NCBI GenBank assembly: GCA_964016875.1
Contig: OZ024736.1
Span: forward strand, 3,975,001 to 4,039,000
Length of the DNA: 64,000 nt
DNA from: Fallopia convolvulus
Taxonomy: Eukaryota; Streptophyta; Magnoliopsida; Caryophyllales; Polygonaceae
Reading direction: 5' to 3'
Of the stretch, positions 9,979 to 22,155 are shown in pieces. Made by a program: the position numbers and the translations under genes. Each line of letters begins with the position of its first letter. Within the stretch, counting starts at the first letter, position 1. The notes under the pieces are model-generated. The model was not told where the DNA came from and did no database searches. It was given only the letters and a program-made list of their open reading frames with translations.

Positions 9979-10468
9979 ATATGAAGGAAACAAACTCGAC
10001 AACTTGTATAAGCCACAGGTTCGTCGTACAAAAGAGTATATCCAAAGAAAAAAAATCTCTCTTTTTTTCTCTTTTCTTTTGCAAGATAAATACTTCTTTC
10101 TCTCTCGTGTTTTTTTTTGTTTTTTTTCAGAAGATGATAAAATTCTTCTCTCTTGGTTTGTTTATATAGGAGATAACTAAATGAAAAATACACAAATCTA
10201 TTTTTCAATTATTTTCATTTACCATCAAAATTTCCTCTTTTATTTGTTCTAATTTAGTTTATGTTTTATATTTACAAACACATCCTATTTTGCTTTTATC
10301 CAAAAATAGCATGCTTATATCTACTAACCTCATAATATTAATTTTTGTTTTTTATGAAAAAGGACACATGAGAAATTCTATGCCAACTCATGACACATAA
10401 GCAATATATAGAGAGCATGGTTAAAATTGCTAACCAAGGGATTAAATTTTAACGATTTGGAAACATTA
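9979..10468. repeat. Second copy of the ~490 bp direct duplication
   Basis: Direct repeat of 9,292-9,782 with scattered differences. Contains most of a copia LTR and part of the long inverted repeat. It is terminated abruptly at 10,468 where the next block opens TGTAACACAC. Confidence 0.85.
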
Positions 10469-13400
10469 TGTAACACACCTATTTTACAACATTGGGTATT
10501 ACCGCCAGTGACCTCGGATTTTACCGTCCAAAGTCACCCAAGGCTTTTAGAATGATATAGAATAATTAAAATGCGGATTAAAAACATAATGCGGATTTTA
10601 CCGTCCAAAGTCACCCAAGTCTCCCGAGGGAGACTTGGTTCTTACAAAACATCTTACATTGTTTTCAAACATAAAGTTGTTCGGAATTGAAATGCAAAAC
10701 TTGCTTGTCCTTGAAACGTAATGAAACTAAAGAAAAATTATAGAAAGGTACATCTTGAAAATCCTTGTTCTTCCTTCGTCTTCACTTCACTTCACGCCTT
10801 GTTGGAATTCTTAGATTCTGACATAATTCGCGAGGGGCGAGAGAATGTCAGGCAAACATGCGGAAAAGAAGAATTAGTCTAAGAGACTAAGCAAGCGGGA
10901 ATGGAACTTCCCAAGGGTATTTTGGTAATTTCAAGTATTATCAAAAGAGTTATTAGGGTTGTGTTTACGATGTGGCTATACGATAAGGCTTGTTCATGTG
11001 GAGCTTTAGTGGTTCAAAGGAGAATGTATCTTAAACGAAGATAATTCGATGAGCGATAGAAGAGCTACTAGATTGTAGACTTCTTTGGAGTAGAAAGTAT
11101 GTTGGGAACGCGAATAATAAACCTCTCGTGCCCTGAGCGGACCGAGAGCCGGGTCGATCATTTGAGACCGGTCCTGTTTTGGTGTCTTAGTTGTGCATTG
11201 GGAACTTATCTTCTTTAGTGACAAAAAGACGTTCGAATTCATTTATGATTTTGAATAGAGAGTGGTGGGACATGGATAATCCGAGCCACCCAAGGGAAAA
11301 ACTCCGTTTCCCGGCACTTAGCCAGAGTGCGCTCATCCCTCCTTGCAATCGGAGCGGATGGAGATCATGATCCCGAAAGTCGTACTTCAAATGCGTAGGC
11401 ACTTACGACTTAGTGGAGTTATGTAGAGGCGTTGGCTATTCCACGCCCCTCTCTAGTTCGTTCGACGTTGATCTATGAGTGAGATCGCAAACAATCAATA
11501 TAACAATTACACTAGCATAATAATCCTAACATAGGAATATAAAGCGTACTATGCTAACAATAGTCGTTATTTCTAGCAATCGATATTTCCTAGGTTCATT
11601 TTTATTTAAGCATACACGTTGTTCCCAACATCGAGAATTTTCACGGAATGGAATATAAAGGTTACAAGGGGAAATTCCACTTGCCTTAGCTTTGGCGAGT
11701 TCTAACAATCGAGCTTTGACGGAACTATGTGATTCACCACTTCGCGCGAGAATCCCGACCTATCGACACGGAGTTTACGAGCGAATTTTAATCATGACTT
11801 CCTCTTAAGGTTTGGATTACCTCTTATAATACTTCTATAAGAGGAACGGAATTCTAAATTATTATGGTAATAATTTAGAAGATTATTTAAAATAATAATA
11901 TTCCTTCATTATTATTTTGGTTTTGTAATATCCTTATTATTCCATAAAACTTTTACTAAAATAATCTCTTATAACTTTATTTTCTATTTCTTCAATATAA
12001 GTAAGCATGTAAAATTTCATAAAATACTATACTTTGCCTAGACGTATTTTTCTTATAAAACTACAAGTTTTCTTTAAATTATAAGAAATTCACTTGACCT
12101 TTTTATGTACTTGTCTTAGTTTAAAATATTACTTTTAAATTCTGTAAGAATCTTGTAGCGATATATCCCTCACCAAGAATATTTTATTAATAATATACCT
12201 TTAGTAGACTTTTATTTAATTCTATAATTCACCTAAAACAAATAAGGCTCATAAACTTATAATCTACTTTTCTTGAAAGTTTACATAAATAGGAATTTCT
12301 GATTTCCTTTATAAGGTAACTATCCTAAAATTAACATATATTAAATTACTCTTATTTATTTTATTCCTCTAGTTCTTTTCACATTATATGACTTATAAAA
12401 TATCTATGATCATAGTCTTATAAAATAGGGTCATGGCTTATAAATATCCTACTTCATAATTATAGTCCATTATTATAATATTTGTAGGTTATAAAATAAT
12501 ATCCTTTCTATATCTATATGGTTTCTTTCTATACAAGTCAACCTTATGCTATAAAATATCATTAACTCATTATAAGATCATACTTCTTGTATATAACCTA
12601 GACTTATGTTTGGTAAAAATTCTCTACACTTTAGTAATTAACAACTTAATATTCTTCTCCTATGGTGACTTTAATAATATAGTTATTATCAATATTATTC
12701 TTTTATAAACAAAATCAATGTCTAATGTCAACTATAGTCCATGACTATAATCTTTGTAATAATAATATTTTTATAAGGGTTCTCTACAAGTATTTAGATT
12801 AGTTATAATTATACTATGTCATAAGTATTTTATCATCCCTACTATTATTATTAAATAAATCTTATGTCTAGACCATTATGATATATTAATTCAATTTATA
12901 ACATCTTTCCCATATTTCTCCAATATCTTGTCATGCAAGTCAACTTTTATAACTTAGTAATATAATAACATATTATATATTAACTTATTGTCACAACTTA
13001 TATATTTCTAAATAAAGCTTATATCTTTTAGAAATCTCTACACCTAGAGGTAGGTCAAACTAATATTTTTATTAAATAATAGAATCATTAACATATCTAT
13101 CATCATTATTATAAAAATTCATATATCATTATATTCTTTACATTTAGTAATATGCTACTTTATATTTTAGTAAATAATGAATTTATCTAATATACCTATC
13201 ACTATTATAATTAATTCATATAACATGATATCCTGTATAGTTTAAGACATGCAACAATTTTTATCTTCTAGAAATCTTATTCCTTTTATAAGGATGATAT
13301 TTTTAATATTAATAAATAACCTCATAAGCTATATTTATTTTATACAAATTCCTTTAATATTATGTAGAGAGCATGCCTTTAATAAATACTATAACACTTT

Positions 13401-13820
13401 AAATATTTTTGATAAGGTTAATTTATCTTAGTAACTTTTAATTGTTTCTATCATTCAACTAACATGATCTTACACCTAATATAAATATCCCATAAATTCC
13501 TATTTGATTCCCTACTATTATATCTAATAATCATAAAAAGACTAATATTTATGAAATACATAAATTAAATAAATAAAAGTAGGATTTAGGATTATACTCT
13601 AATTTCTTGTGTTTTGTATTATAGAACACTGAGGAAGGAGAGCAAGGGAGGAGCCGGCGGTGATGGGGCGGCGGCACGACCAGGCGGGGACGGGGGCTCC
13701 GGCGAGGGCTCTTGGGCGGCGCGCTGGCGGTCCGGTGGCAGAGGAGGTGGCCGACGGTTGCACACAAGGAAGGGGAAAAACAAGAGGCTTTTTGGTGGAG
13801 TTTTGAATGGACAACTAGAA
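10469..13820 (-). repeat. Probable antisense LTR of a Tekay/Del-type Ty3/gypsy element
   Basis: Left edge TGTAACACAC, which in antisense gives the ...GTGTGTTACA end common in plant Tekay/Del LTRs. The word TTTTACCGTCCAAAGTCACC occurs twice (10,534 and 10,595). The part 11,100-11,470 has mixed composition, 11,830-13,560 is extremely AT-rich with no frames of note, and 13,620-13,800 is GC-rich. The GC-rich end gives overlapping frames on both strands that I take as compositional. The right boundary is uncertain, because an Athila-like LTR fragment begins at about 13,822, and no target duplication is visible. The length (~3.3 kb) is long for an LTR but within the range of this group. Confidence 0.5.
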
Positions 13821-13821
13821 C

Positions 13822-14791
13822 TTATCCACTATCGCTTCAAATCAACCAATTGATCCATGTAACATCCTTTTCTCTATCGGTACTTCGGTATTTACAAGGA
13901 TCACTCCTCAACTATCGTTAAGGGATCAAATCTAGAGCAAATTAGACATGGAATTTAACAATCAACTCATGGAATGTGCATAGCAAGCATGTAGGGAGGG
14001 GGATCTCACCCCATCCCCTATATCCAAGGGGATCTACTCACAAATCATCACACAAATCAACCAAACAAAGCAAATCACACAAAATCTCATCATCAAGGGC
14101 AAAATCAAACCTAGATAAAAGGAGAGAATGATTCACTTACAAAATCCAAGCTAAATCCACTAAGAGAATTCCAAAATAGCTCTAGATCTTCACTTGAAGA
14201 GTATCTTCTTCTCCAAGCTATAAAATTAACCCAATTCTCTCTAATCTCTCTCTCCCACTAAATGATCTAATCCTAATCTCTCTCTCTTCCAGCTGCCTCC
14301 CCCCCCCCCCCCAAATTCTCTCTCCATAACAACCTTATATATGTTCCTAAGGAGTAGATGTACAAGATTGCCCTCGAATGGAGAAAGTCGGTCAGCGCCC
14401 GAACCGGCCCGGTTCGGTCCGAACCGCTCCAGGTTCGGTCGGCTTTGCCGCCTCAACTTCTTTGCAACACTTCGGTCCGAACTTGATTTTTGCTCGTTCC
14501 TAGCTCGTTCCAGCCTACTTCTCCACTCTTCTATGTGCCTTCTTGCCTCTCCTTGGTTCCTTGCTTGCTCCTTGGTTGTTCTTCACCTTCAAAGCTCATG
14601 AGAATCTCTTGAAATGCTCTCCAATTTTCTCCAAAACCCTACAAAGACACAAAAGAACTAGAGTAGCTTCCGAACTTCAAAGAAACTCGAAAACTAAACT
14701 AAACCACAAGAAACAAAGGAAGAAATGAAAGGGAAAGGACTCAAGGACACACAAAACAAACCTACAAAACTACACAAAAGAGCGGATATCA
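13822..14791 (-). repeat. Antisense Athila-like LTR, truncated
   Basis: Inverted relative to the other LTRs of the family. It matches the reverse complement of 26,994-27,950 and ends GCGGATATCA at 14,791, the inverse of the LTR start TGATATCCGC. Its inner portion is missing. It contains a run of 14 C at 14,299-14,312. It abuts the sense LTR of element A, so the two form an inverted pair. Confidence 0.85.
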
Positions 14792-16145
14792 ATAGGTTTT
14801 TAGAGTTTGTTTTGTGTTAGCTTGGGTCCTTTTCCTTTATTTCTTCTTGAGTTTTTTAGGTTCTTTTGTTTAGTTTTCGTATGAAGAAGGAGCTATGAAG
14901 AAGGAGTTGTGGAGCATTTCTCGAGAGCTTAAAGTCCAGAAACAACCAAGAAACCAAGGAGGGACCAAGAAAGAGCCAAGAAGGTGTAGGGCCGCAACCG
15001 AGCCTAAATAGGTTCGTGCACGAGCCAACTGCTTGAAGTTGAGGCGTCAGAGGGCGACCGAGCCAACATGGTTCGTTTCGAGCCTCCCTCTGGGTCGGTC
15101 GGCGCACCAACTTCTCCACTTGAGGCTATTTCCGTACTCTTACACTTGGGAAAGGTTTAAAAGGTTGTTAGAAGAGAGAGAAAAGGGGGATCTCAGATTG
15201 TAATTTGATTGGAGGAACAAAAATTAGAGAGAGAAGAGAGGATTTGAGAGATTAGTGTAAAGATTTCTCTTCTCCCTTGTCTTGGAGAAGGGGAAAACTT
15301 GAGGGTTTGTGATTTTGGGCTTGGAATTGAGATTTGAAGTTGAATTGATATTGTATTTTGTAAGTTTTCATTTCCCTTTGCAATTTGAGTTTGGATTTGG
15401 CTTCAATCATGATCTCTTGCTTGTTTTTCTTGATTGCCTTGATTTACACCATAATTAGTGAGTAGATCTATAGGATCTAAGGGATGGGGTGAAATCTCAC
15501 TCCCTACATGCATGCTAAGTTTGAATTCATGATTTGATTGCCTTGATTTCATTGTCTATTTTCCCTAGAGCTTGATTCCTTTGTGAAAGCCGAGGAATGA
15601 ACTCTTAGAGAGAGACGAAGTAGCGAAATTGAAAAGTTGATCTACGAGGTCGGTTCGAAGGGACGAAGTGAAAGCCTCTCGATCCCGCGGTAAATAGGAG
15701 TAGATAGATAGCCTTAGGCTTGCGAAAGTCGACCGATCTAGGATTGATTGATTGCGAAAGCCGTTGATCCTTGATAGTTGAGGCATGATATGATTGGATT
15801 TGTACATTGCATGTGTGTTTGGTGATGGATGGAGCCCCTACCCCTTAGATTCCCGTTAGCTTAGCTTGGAACCCCCCCCCCCCCCCGTCTTAGCCTCGTG
15901 TCGAGCCCCATAGGTTTGAACCGAACCACCTGCTTCCCGATATCCTCCTAGTGACCTCGACCGAGCCATACCACCGTTCGAGACGAGCTTGACAAGCTCG
16001 GTCTCGACGGGTTTTGCTTGTCTTAGCTCGTTTTTTTTAGTTTCTTCAACCATTTCTTTCGCCCTATTCATAGTTCCCCGTATTCAAACCTGACCCTATA
16101 CTCCATCGGGGTCTTGAATTATAAATGGATTTTGACCCCACGTCA
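14792..16145 (+). repeat. 5' LTR of Athila-like element A (5' end truncated)
   Basis: Sense LTR ending ...CACGTCA just before a mutated tRNA-Asp primer site. It has a TATA-type box (TTTAAAAGG near 15,156), a splice-donor-like TTGTAAGT at about 15,358, a run of 15 C at 15,872-15,886, and two GGTTCG/GAGCC-rich modules (about 14,990-15,110 and 15,895-16,015). The first bases of the LTR are missing. It differs strongly from the LTR at 23,346, so those two are not a pair from one insertion. Confidence 0.85.
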
Positions 16146-16149
16146 AAAT

Positions 16150-16166
16150 TGGCGTTGTTGCCGGGG
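16150..16166 (+). other. Primer-binding site of element A (tRNA-Asp type, mutated)
   Basis: Reads TGGCGTTGTTGCCGGGG. Elements B and B2 have TGGCGCCGTTGCCGGGG, the complement of the tRNA-Asp 3' end that Athila elements use. Two adjacent C-to-T changes would weaken priming. Confidence 0.85.
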
Positions 16167-16286
16167 ATCTATTTGCAATAGGCGTTGGTTTTGGTTGATT
16201 TGAGTAGTTTGTTTTCGGGTAAGGGAGTAGCCCGAACCCTTTTGTGTTTTCTAATCTTGTTTGTTTAGTGTTTTGCTTTGTAGTGC

Positions 16287-19200
16287 ATGCTACCTCGTTC
16301 CTTGCAAGGAACCTTTGAGGTAGAATTTGATCAAGAGCTCGAGAGATTGTTTAGAAAGCGTCTTCGTGAAAAGAGAAAAGCAATGTCGGATGCACAAGAA
16401 TTGGCAACGCAAATGGAGGAACTTTGATCCGAGATGGCTAGAATGCAAGTGGACCGTGATGCAGCTCAAGTTGCCAGAAGGGAAAGAGAGGAAAGATCAA
16501 GGTTAGAGGAGCAATTGAATGCAATCCCCCGGAATGCCAAACAATACATGCATCCGGAATTGTGAGTGCCGGAGCCCTCTATAGTCTTACCCCAGGTGGC
16601 AAGGAATTTTGTAATCAAGTCACACTTTATTGCTTTGATCAAGACGTCTCAATTCAAGGGAAGGGCGACCGAATTCCCGATCGAGCACATCAAGTCCTTC
16701 GTTGATCTTTGTGACACAATTGCCGCCGACGGAGCTTCTCTCGAGTATGTATTGTTGAAAGCTTTTAAATGCTCCTTGGCGAGAAAGGCATTGAGTTGGC
16801 TTGAGACCCTTCCTCCAAGATCCATCACAATATGGAAGCTTGTCCATGATCTTTTTATGACCAAGTTCTTCCCTCCCGCCAAAACTACCAAGTTGAGGAG
16901 GAGAATCATGTCCTACCATCAATTGCCTAGTGAGTCTCTTTGTGAGACATGGGACAGATTCAACGAATTGCTTTGTCAATGCCCGACTCACGGGCAACCT
17001 CCCTTCGTATTGCAAGAGATTTTCTTCCAATGGATCAATCCGGCAATGATAGATCGCATCAATCTTCATACGGATTGCGGTTTTATTGTGATGATTCCCG
17101 AGGATGCGTGGGCCCTTCTTGACAAGCTCACGGATTAATTCGACAATGAAAGATTGCATCAATCTTCATACAGATTGCGGTTTTATTGTGATGAGTCACG
17201 AGGATGCGTGGTCCCTTCTTGACAAGCTCACGGATTACGACTCTATGTACGGAGCACAACAACCAAGGCAAGTTTAGAAGTGTTTGTATGAGCCTAGGTC
17301 CAAAGAAGTAGACAAGGATGTCAAGATGCAATTCCTTCAAGATGAAATCAACAAGCTAAAGAAACAAGTGAGCTAATACAAGTCATCCTCTTAAGCTTGT
17401 AATGAGTGTGGCTCTAGTTCACACGCTACCACCTCGTGTCCCAACGTGCACCAAGTGAGAGTGGCCGAGTCGATTGAAGAAACCAATTACATGAGGAGCT
17501 CGTATAGGCCTCAAGGTAATTTTAAAGGAGGTGGCAACTATCAAAGTGGTGGGAGTTCTCAACAAAAATTGGGAAACAACAATTATGCTCCACAAGGAGG
17601 CTACAACAACAATTCTCCTCAAGAACCAAGAGCTCCCCCTTATAGGCCTCCCGGATTCTAAGAGTCACCCCCGTGGGTGCAAATGCTTCATGAAGGCATT
17701 AACGGGTTGCATAAGAAGGTTGAAGCTAGATTTGGTGAGTTTGACACGTGGATGAAGCAAGTTGACACACAACTTGGCCAAGTTGCTAGACAAATGCCAA
17801 GAACACAAGGGCAACTCCCGGGCCACCCCAAGGATAACCCAAGAGGTCAAGCCACCAATGGAGAGGTTCATGCTATGAGTTTGAGAAGTGGAAGAGAGTT
17901 GCCAAGTCCACAAGTTCCCAAAGAAACAACTCAGGGGAACCGTGGCTCGGACCGAGCCTACCCCTGTTCGGTCGCCCAGATCCAGGCCACTCCGAATCTC
18001 AGACCGAGCCTTCAGAGGCTCGAAACAACCCTCCCTTGCTTCATCAAGGTCCGGTCCCTCTTAGCAAGCCTTTGAATGAGCCTCCAAGTGTTGTGGTTGA
18101 TCGTAAGCCCTCTTCTACAAGTGCTATGACTCTTCCTTATCCCACCAAGAAGTCAAAAGAGTCAACCGAGGGCAAGTTTAAGAGGTTCATGAAGCTTCTT
18201 TAAAGTCTCAACATCTCCATCTCGTTCACCGAGGCATTGAGTGAGATGCCAACATACACGAAGTTTTTGAAACAGATTCTTAGCAAGAAAAGATCCATCA
18301 CCGAATTGCAAAATGTGGTAAAATCTCTTGAGTTGCCTAAGAAAATTGGGTGATCTGGGAAAATTTGCTATCACAATCGGGATTGGTTCCCATAAGTTCA
18401 AGGCGCTTTGTGATCTTGGAGCGAGCGTGAGTTTGTTGTCGCTCTCTATTTGGAAGAAGACAAGTATGGGTCCTATTGAACCGGATAGTATTAATCTCTT
18501 CATGGCCAATGGTTCTTGTGTTATAGCCACCGGGATCGTGGATGATGTTCCAGTGCAAATTGGGAAATACTTTGTTCGCGATGATTTTGTCATCATGGAT
18601 ATCTCGGAAGATCCTCATGTCCCGATTATTTTGGGAAGACCGTTCCTAGCAATCGCCATAGCTAGGTTTGATGTGAAGAAAGGTCTTCTATCTTTTGAGA
18701 TTGGCGATTAGAAAGTAGAGTTTCAGTTCAACCAAGCTCTTAATGAACTAGATGCTTTGGAAATCATGAGGTTAAAAGAGTTGAGCTCCAAGGAGAGTAT
18801 TGTGCTTGAGGAAAATGGAGTTCAAGATGTTGAGAACAAAGATGGTCTTCAAAAGCCAAATGTGAGTGCTTCTTCCAAGGTTCAAGAAGGAGAGAATGAT
18901 GTGAAAGAGATTGATCTCGGACCCGAGCTTATCAAAGCAAGTCCAGCCATTGAGATAAGTGGTCAAGCTGCATATTGTCTTAATTCTTTTATGGCCTTAT
19001 CTTCGGATTATTATTCTTACACTTCTCTTGATTCCATGTACTTTTGCTATGATGATTGTAAGGGGTGGGATCCCCCTTGGATTTTGGATGGTACTCACCA
19101 TGATGTAGGGAAAGTGAGTGAGTATAATGATGATGGTGGTTCTTTCTATCTTGATCCATGCTATGAGAGTGCTTGGGACAAGTATGGGGTCCCAAGGCAC

Positions 19201-19317
19201 TACGATGAAAGTGAAGCAAGTGTGTGGATGAACTAGAAGTGGTGGTTTGATGACAATAGGGGCAATGAATGGAGACTTGGTATGAATGGCGAGTCGGAGC
19301 CATATTTTCCACCATGA
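16287..19317 (+). pseudogene. gag-protease of element A, broken
   Basis: The start at 16,287 matches the gag start of element C (a short pyrimidine tract ending TAG precedes both). Early TGA stops lie at 16,425 and 16,563. The frame 16,566-17,138 carries the gag core (NAKQYMHPE upstream, then CPTHGQPPFVLQEIFF and LHTDCGF). A 100 bp direct duplication (17,043-17,240) then shifts the frame. The zinc knuckle CNECGSSSHATTSC is intact (CCHC). The protease part (about 18,330-18,710) has LCDLGASVSLL, keeping the catalytic Asp, and the flap-end motif IILGRPFL. A C-terminal tail of ~150 residues rich in Asp and Tyr ends EPYFPP at 19,317. At least eight stops or shifts make it non-functional. Confidence 0.9.
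17043..17240 (+). repeat. 100 bp direct duplication inside gag of element A
   Basis: Two units with exact 100 bp period: GCATCAATCTTCATAC and the word ending CTTGACAAGCTCACGGATTA occur in both. Copies B and C have only one unit, so this is specific to A. Since 100 is not a multiple of three, it breaks the frame. Confidence 0.9.
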
Positions 19318-19330
19318 GCCAGAAAGGTAC

Positions 19331-19374
19331 GTCAAGCTAATGACGTAAAAGAAGCGCTTGTCGGGAGGCAACCT
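19331..19374 (+). other. Conserved post-protease spacer motif (element A)
   Basis: TCAAGCTAATGACGTAAAAG followed by AAGCGCTTGTCGGGAGGCAA. The same motif follows gag-protease in C (about 41,858-41,901) and opens the leader in E (about 46,121-46,164). In full-length Athila elements a very similar motif lies after pol, which supports the idea that pol was removed upstream of it. Confidence 0.75.
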
Positions 19375-20656
19375 GAATTTGTAGTTTTACTTGATAGTTA
19401 GTTGGTTTTTCATTTTCTAGATTAGATTAGGCTTTTCCTAACCATTCTCTTAGCTCTCTTGTTGGAAAATATTTTGGATGAATATCTTGATGAGGTGTTG
19501 TAGGTATTGTGGGATGATTTGGTGTTTCAAAAAGATCGGAAAGGACGAGCCTACATCGAGCTATAAAGGTAAGAAATTAAGGTTTTCGGAAAGTAGCACG
19601 TGGCTCATTTTAACCCCCCTGGTTCGGTCGTGGGTCGGTTGCTCTACAAGACTTCACTTGTGCAATTCCGAAACTACGCTTAATGAATTTTTTAGGTCAT
19701 CCCCTCCCCTTATATTCAGAAAACCGTCCCTCCTACCTCCTTCACCACCTCATTCGAACCCCAAAACTCCATATCCACACCTCTCAAGCTCGTTCTCCAC
19801 CAAAAACCACCGGAAACCGCCCTTGCACCACCACACTAGCCTCGTTTCACACTCAATACGAAATTCCACCACCCTTAGCTGAAGTTTCGAGCCTTGTTCG
19901 AGCCTCTCTAGCTTGGTCGAGCCCCCACCTAGCCACCGTTGTTGAGATCTTGCTCTCTGTAGTTTGATTACACCTTTTTCATTCGATTTCTCAAGGTTTC
20001 AGTATGTAAATCTTACTCTTAACTCATTAATTTGATAATACTTGATTGATATTGAGGTTTGAGTATGAAATTGCATGATTGAGATTTTGAAATTTGATTG
20101 AATTTTGGGGATTTGCTTGCATGAGATGATATGAAGTGATTATTGATGATTTTTGCATGCTTGAGTGAATTGGAACTATAATTGAGTCTTGATTATGCTT
20201 AGAAATTGGTTTTAGATGTAATTTGGGGTGTTCTTAAACATTTGGGAATTGTTTGAGTCGAGTTAGTAGCAGGGCCTTCGTTTCGAACCACCATGGTTCG
20301 ATTGAGGGTTCGGCGGAAGTGAGCCAGACACTCAGAAAGTTCGACCGAGCCTACAGAGGGTTCGTTTCGAGCCTGGCCTAGCTCGGGCGGATGTTCTGAG
20401 TGAAGCTTACTTGCGTAATTTGGTGTGATGAACTTTGATTGTTTTATTTTGACTTCCATTACATGATAGATTCTTGATTGTCTTGTCCTATATTCATGTA
20501 CCATGCTTGGCTTAATTTGATTTTGAAAAGAATGCATGTTTAGAAGCTAAGTATGGGGTGCTCTTGTGCTTGAAAAATGTGATATGGTGATTATTGTTGA
20601 GGTGTTGATGTGATTTGCTTGAGATTATCTTGTTTCTTTGTTTTCTCGTAGGTACC
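19375..20656 (+). other. ORF1 leader of element A
   Basis: Non-coding spacer between gag-protease and ORF1. It carries an acceptor-like TGTTGTAG|GT at about 19,500, a CT/CA-rich block (19,690-19,850) with open frames of low-complexity Pro/Ser composition, a donor-like GTATGTAA at 20,002, GGTTCG modules at 19,880-19,925 and 20,270-20,400, TAAGTATGGGGT at 20,548, and a pyrimidine tract ending TAG at 20,651. The equivalent leader of E (46,165-47,324 plus 51,846-51,977) has the same order. Confidence 0.6.
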
Positions 20657-22155
20657 ATGTCAACAAGAGCGTCTTCATCTCGTGCCGCAAAGAAACCAAA
20701 GAAGAGTAGCTGTGCAAAGAAGACAATTATGGGTGATGTGAGGTTGGAGTCACGAAAAAGAATGATAAGTTCGCGAAAATTGTGGAGCTTGAGCATAAGA
20801 CGGGGTGGTACAACCCTGACCATTGTAGGAAGTTGCTCACTCATGATGAGTGTGAAGAGGCTTTGGGCTACCTTAGAGATTCTCACATGTTGTATTGGGA
20901 TTACTACCACTATCTGACGTTGCCCGCCGAGTTCATGGCAACTTTCGAGAACAACATCTCGGAGCTTGGTCAAGAAGGGTACGTGTCCTTCCAACTTGGA
21001 AATGTGAGGCACGACTTCACGATTGAGCAAATGGTCGCCTTGTTCAGCCTTCCGTGTCCGATGGTTGAGTATGATTGGGAAGATGGCAAGATCAATGAAA
21101 TTTGGAGGTACACTACCGGAAGAGATGAGTGGACTCATAATACTTCAAGTTCACGGATGGCTAGTCTTGTAATGAGGATTTTGGTGAGGTTGTTTGGGTG
21201 CTTTATCTTTGCTCGTCACGAATTGAACCGGTCGTCAAGATAAGGGTTGATTTGCCTCCGGACTATGCTTTTCACCAATCCTTCCCCATTGAACCTCACT
21301 TTGGAATGGGTGAAGCATGTAGCAAAGTTGAAGGGCAAAAAATAGAATTTATCTTGGAGGAATGATCACTCGGTTAGCCTCAATGCTTGAGGTGGATTTG
21401 AATTGGTACACGCCCGGTACTACTCCCGAGTTCATGGATATTCCGTACTTCCTCAATGCCAAGATCGTAAGCCGAGTGCCACATGAGCGAGATGTCTTTT
21501 ATTCCGTGTACAAAGGGCATAGAGTGGTCCTCACCAAGGAGTGATTGGATCTTCATGTACCAAATTGGTACAATGTGTGGTCGGTGGACCGTAATCCTTA
21601 CCCATCTCCGGTTCGTGAAGAGTCCTTAAGACAACGCCCCCGTCGCTACCCCTCCCTCGAGATAAGGAATGATGATGTAGGAGGGCCCGAGCCAATGCAA
21701 GTAGACCCTCGGTTCAAACAACTTCGGTTCGGGAGCATCCCGGCCTGGTTCGAGGGTGCTATGATCCCTTTTAGGGGGACCGCTTATGCCTCCCATTGGG
21801 AGAATGAGATGGGTATGGGTGGACCAACCCATGGAGCTCTAATCCTTGCTACCCTGTTGAGTCAAGTAGCCATGCTCCTCCTCCTCCCCAACCGATCCAT
21901 CATCAAGAGATCAACCACGCTTTCTTGTCTAACCAAATCTCTAGAATGCAAATTGAGCAACACCGCTTCAGTGGCCTCCTTTACAATGAAGTTCAAGAGG
22001 TACAAAGAAGGTTGTCTAATGTGGAGGATTCCACTAGGAATTTCCAAGTGGAAGCGGATCTTCGGTATTCCAACATTGAGAGTTACATGACATGGGATCA
22101 AGGCAACTACCCCGATAGAGAGCAATGGGTGCCAAGGAGGCATCCACCCCATTGA
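20657..22155 (+). pseudogene. ORF1 (ATHILA ORF-1-like, env position) of element A
   Basis: Starts MSTRASSSRAAKKPKK, a basic Ser/Lys-rich N-terminus shared with B2 and E. A frameshift near 20,760 leads to the frame 20,782-21,243 with YWDYYHYLTLPAEFM, FQLGNVRHDFTIEQM and LFSLPCPMVEYDW, the part resembling ATHILA ORF-1 family proteins. Further shifts lie near 21,230, 21,340 and 21,850, and a stop at 21,542. The C-terminal part (21,925-22,155) has SNQISRMQIEQHRF, a predicted helical stretch with an acidic Trp-containing end. The full protein would be ~500 residues. No transmembrane segment is visible, so calling it an envelope protein is not justified. Function unknown. Confidence 0.75.

Noticed and set aside
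9312..10208. Lys/Phe-rich frames in the copia LTR copies
   Set aside because: They are repeated because the DNA is duplicated. Composition is LTR-like and there is no homology to gag or other proteins.
13549..13921. Overlapping GC-rich open frames on both strands (Gly/Ser/Arg- or Pro-rich products)
   Set aside because: Translations are low-complexity on both strands with no family words, and the region is the GC-rich end of a putative LTR. Open frames there are expected from composition.
19478..19967. Pro/Ser-rich frames in the ORF1 leader of A
   Set aside because: The corresponding leader of E (46,408-46,755) is alignable as DNA but its reading frame is not the same, so a conserved protein is unlikely.
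20657..22155. Calling ORF1 an envelope gene
   Set aside because: It lies in the env position, but no signal peptide, membrane-spanning segment or cleavage site is visible. ATHILA ORF-1-like is as far as the sequence supports.
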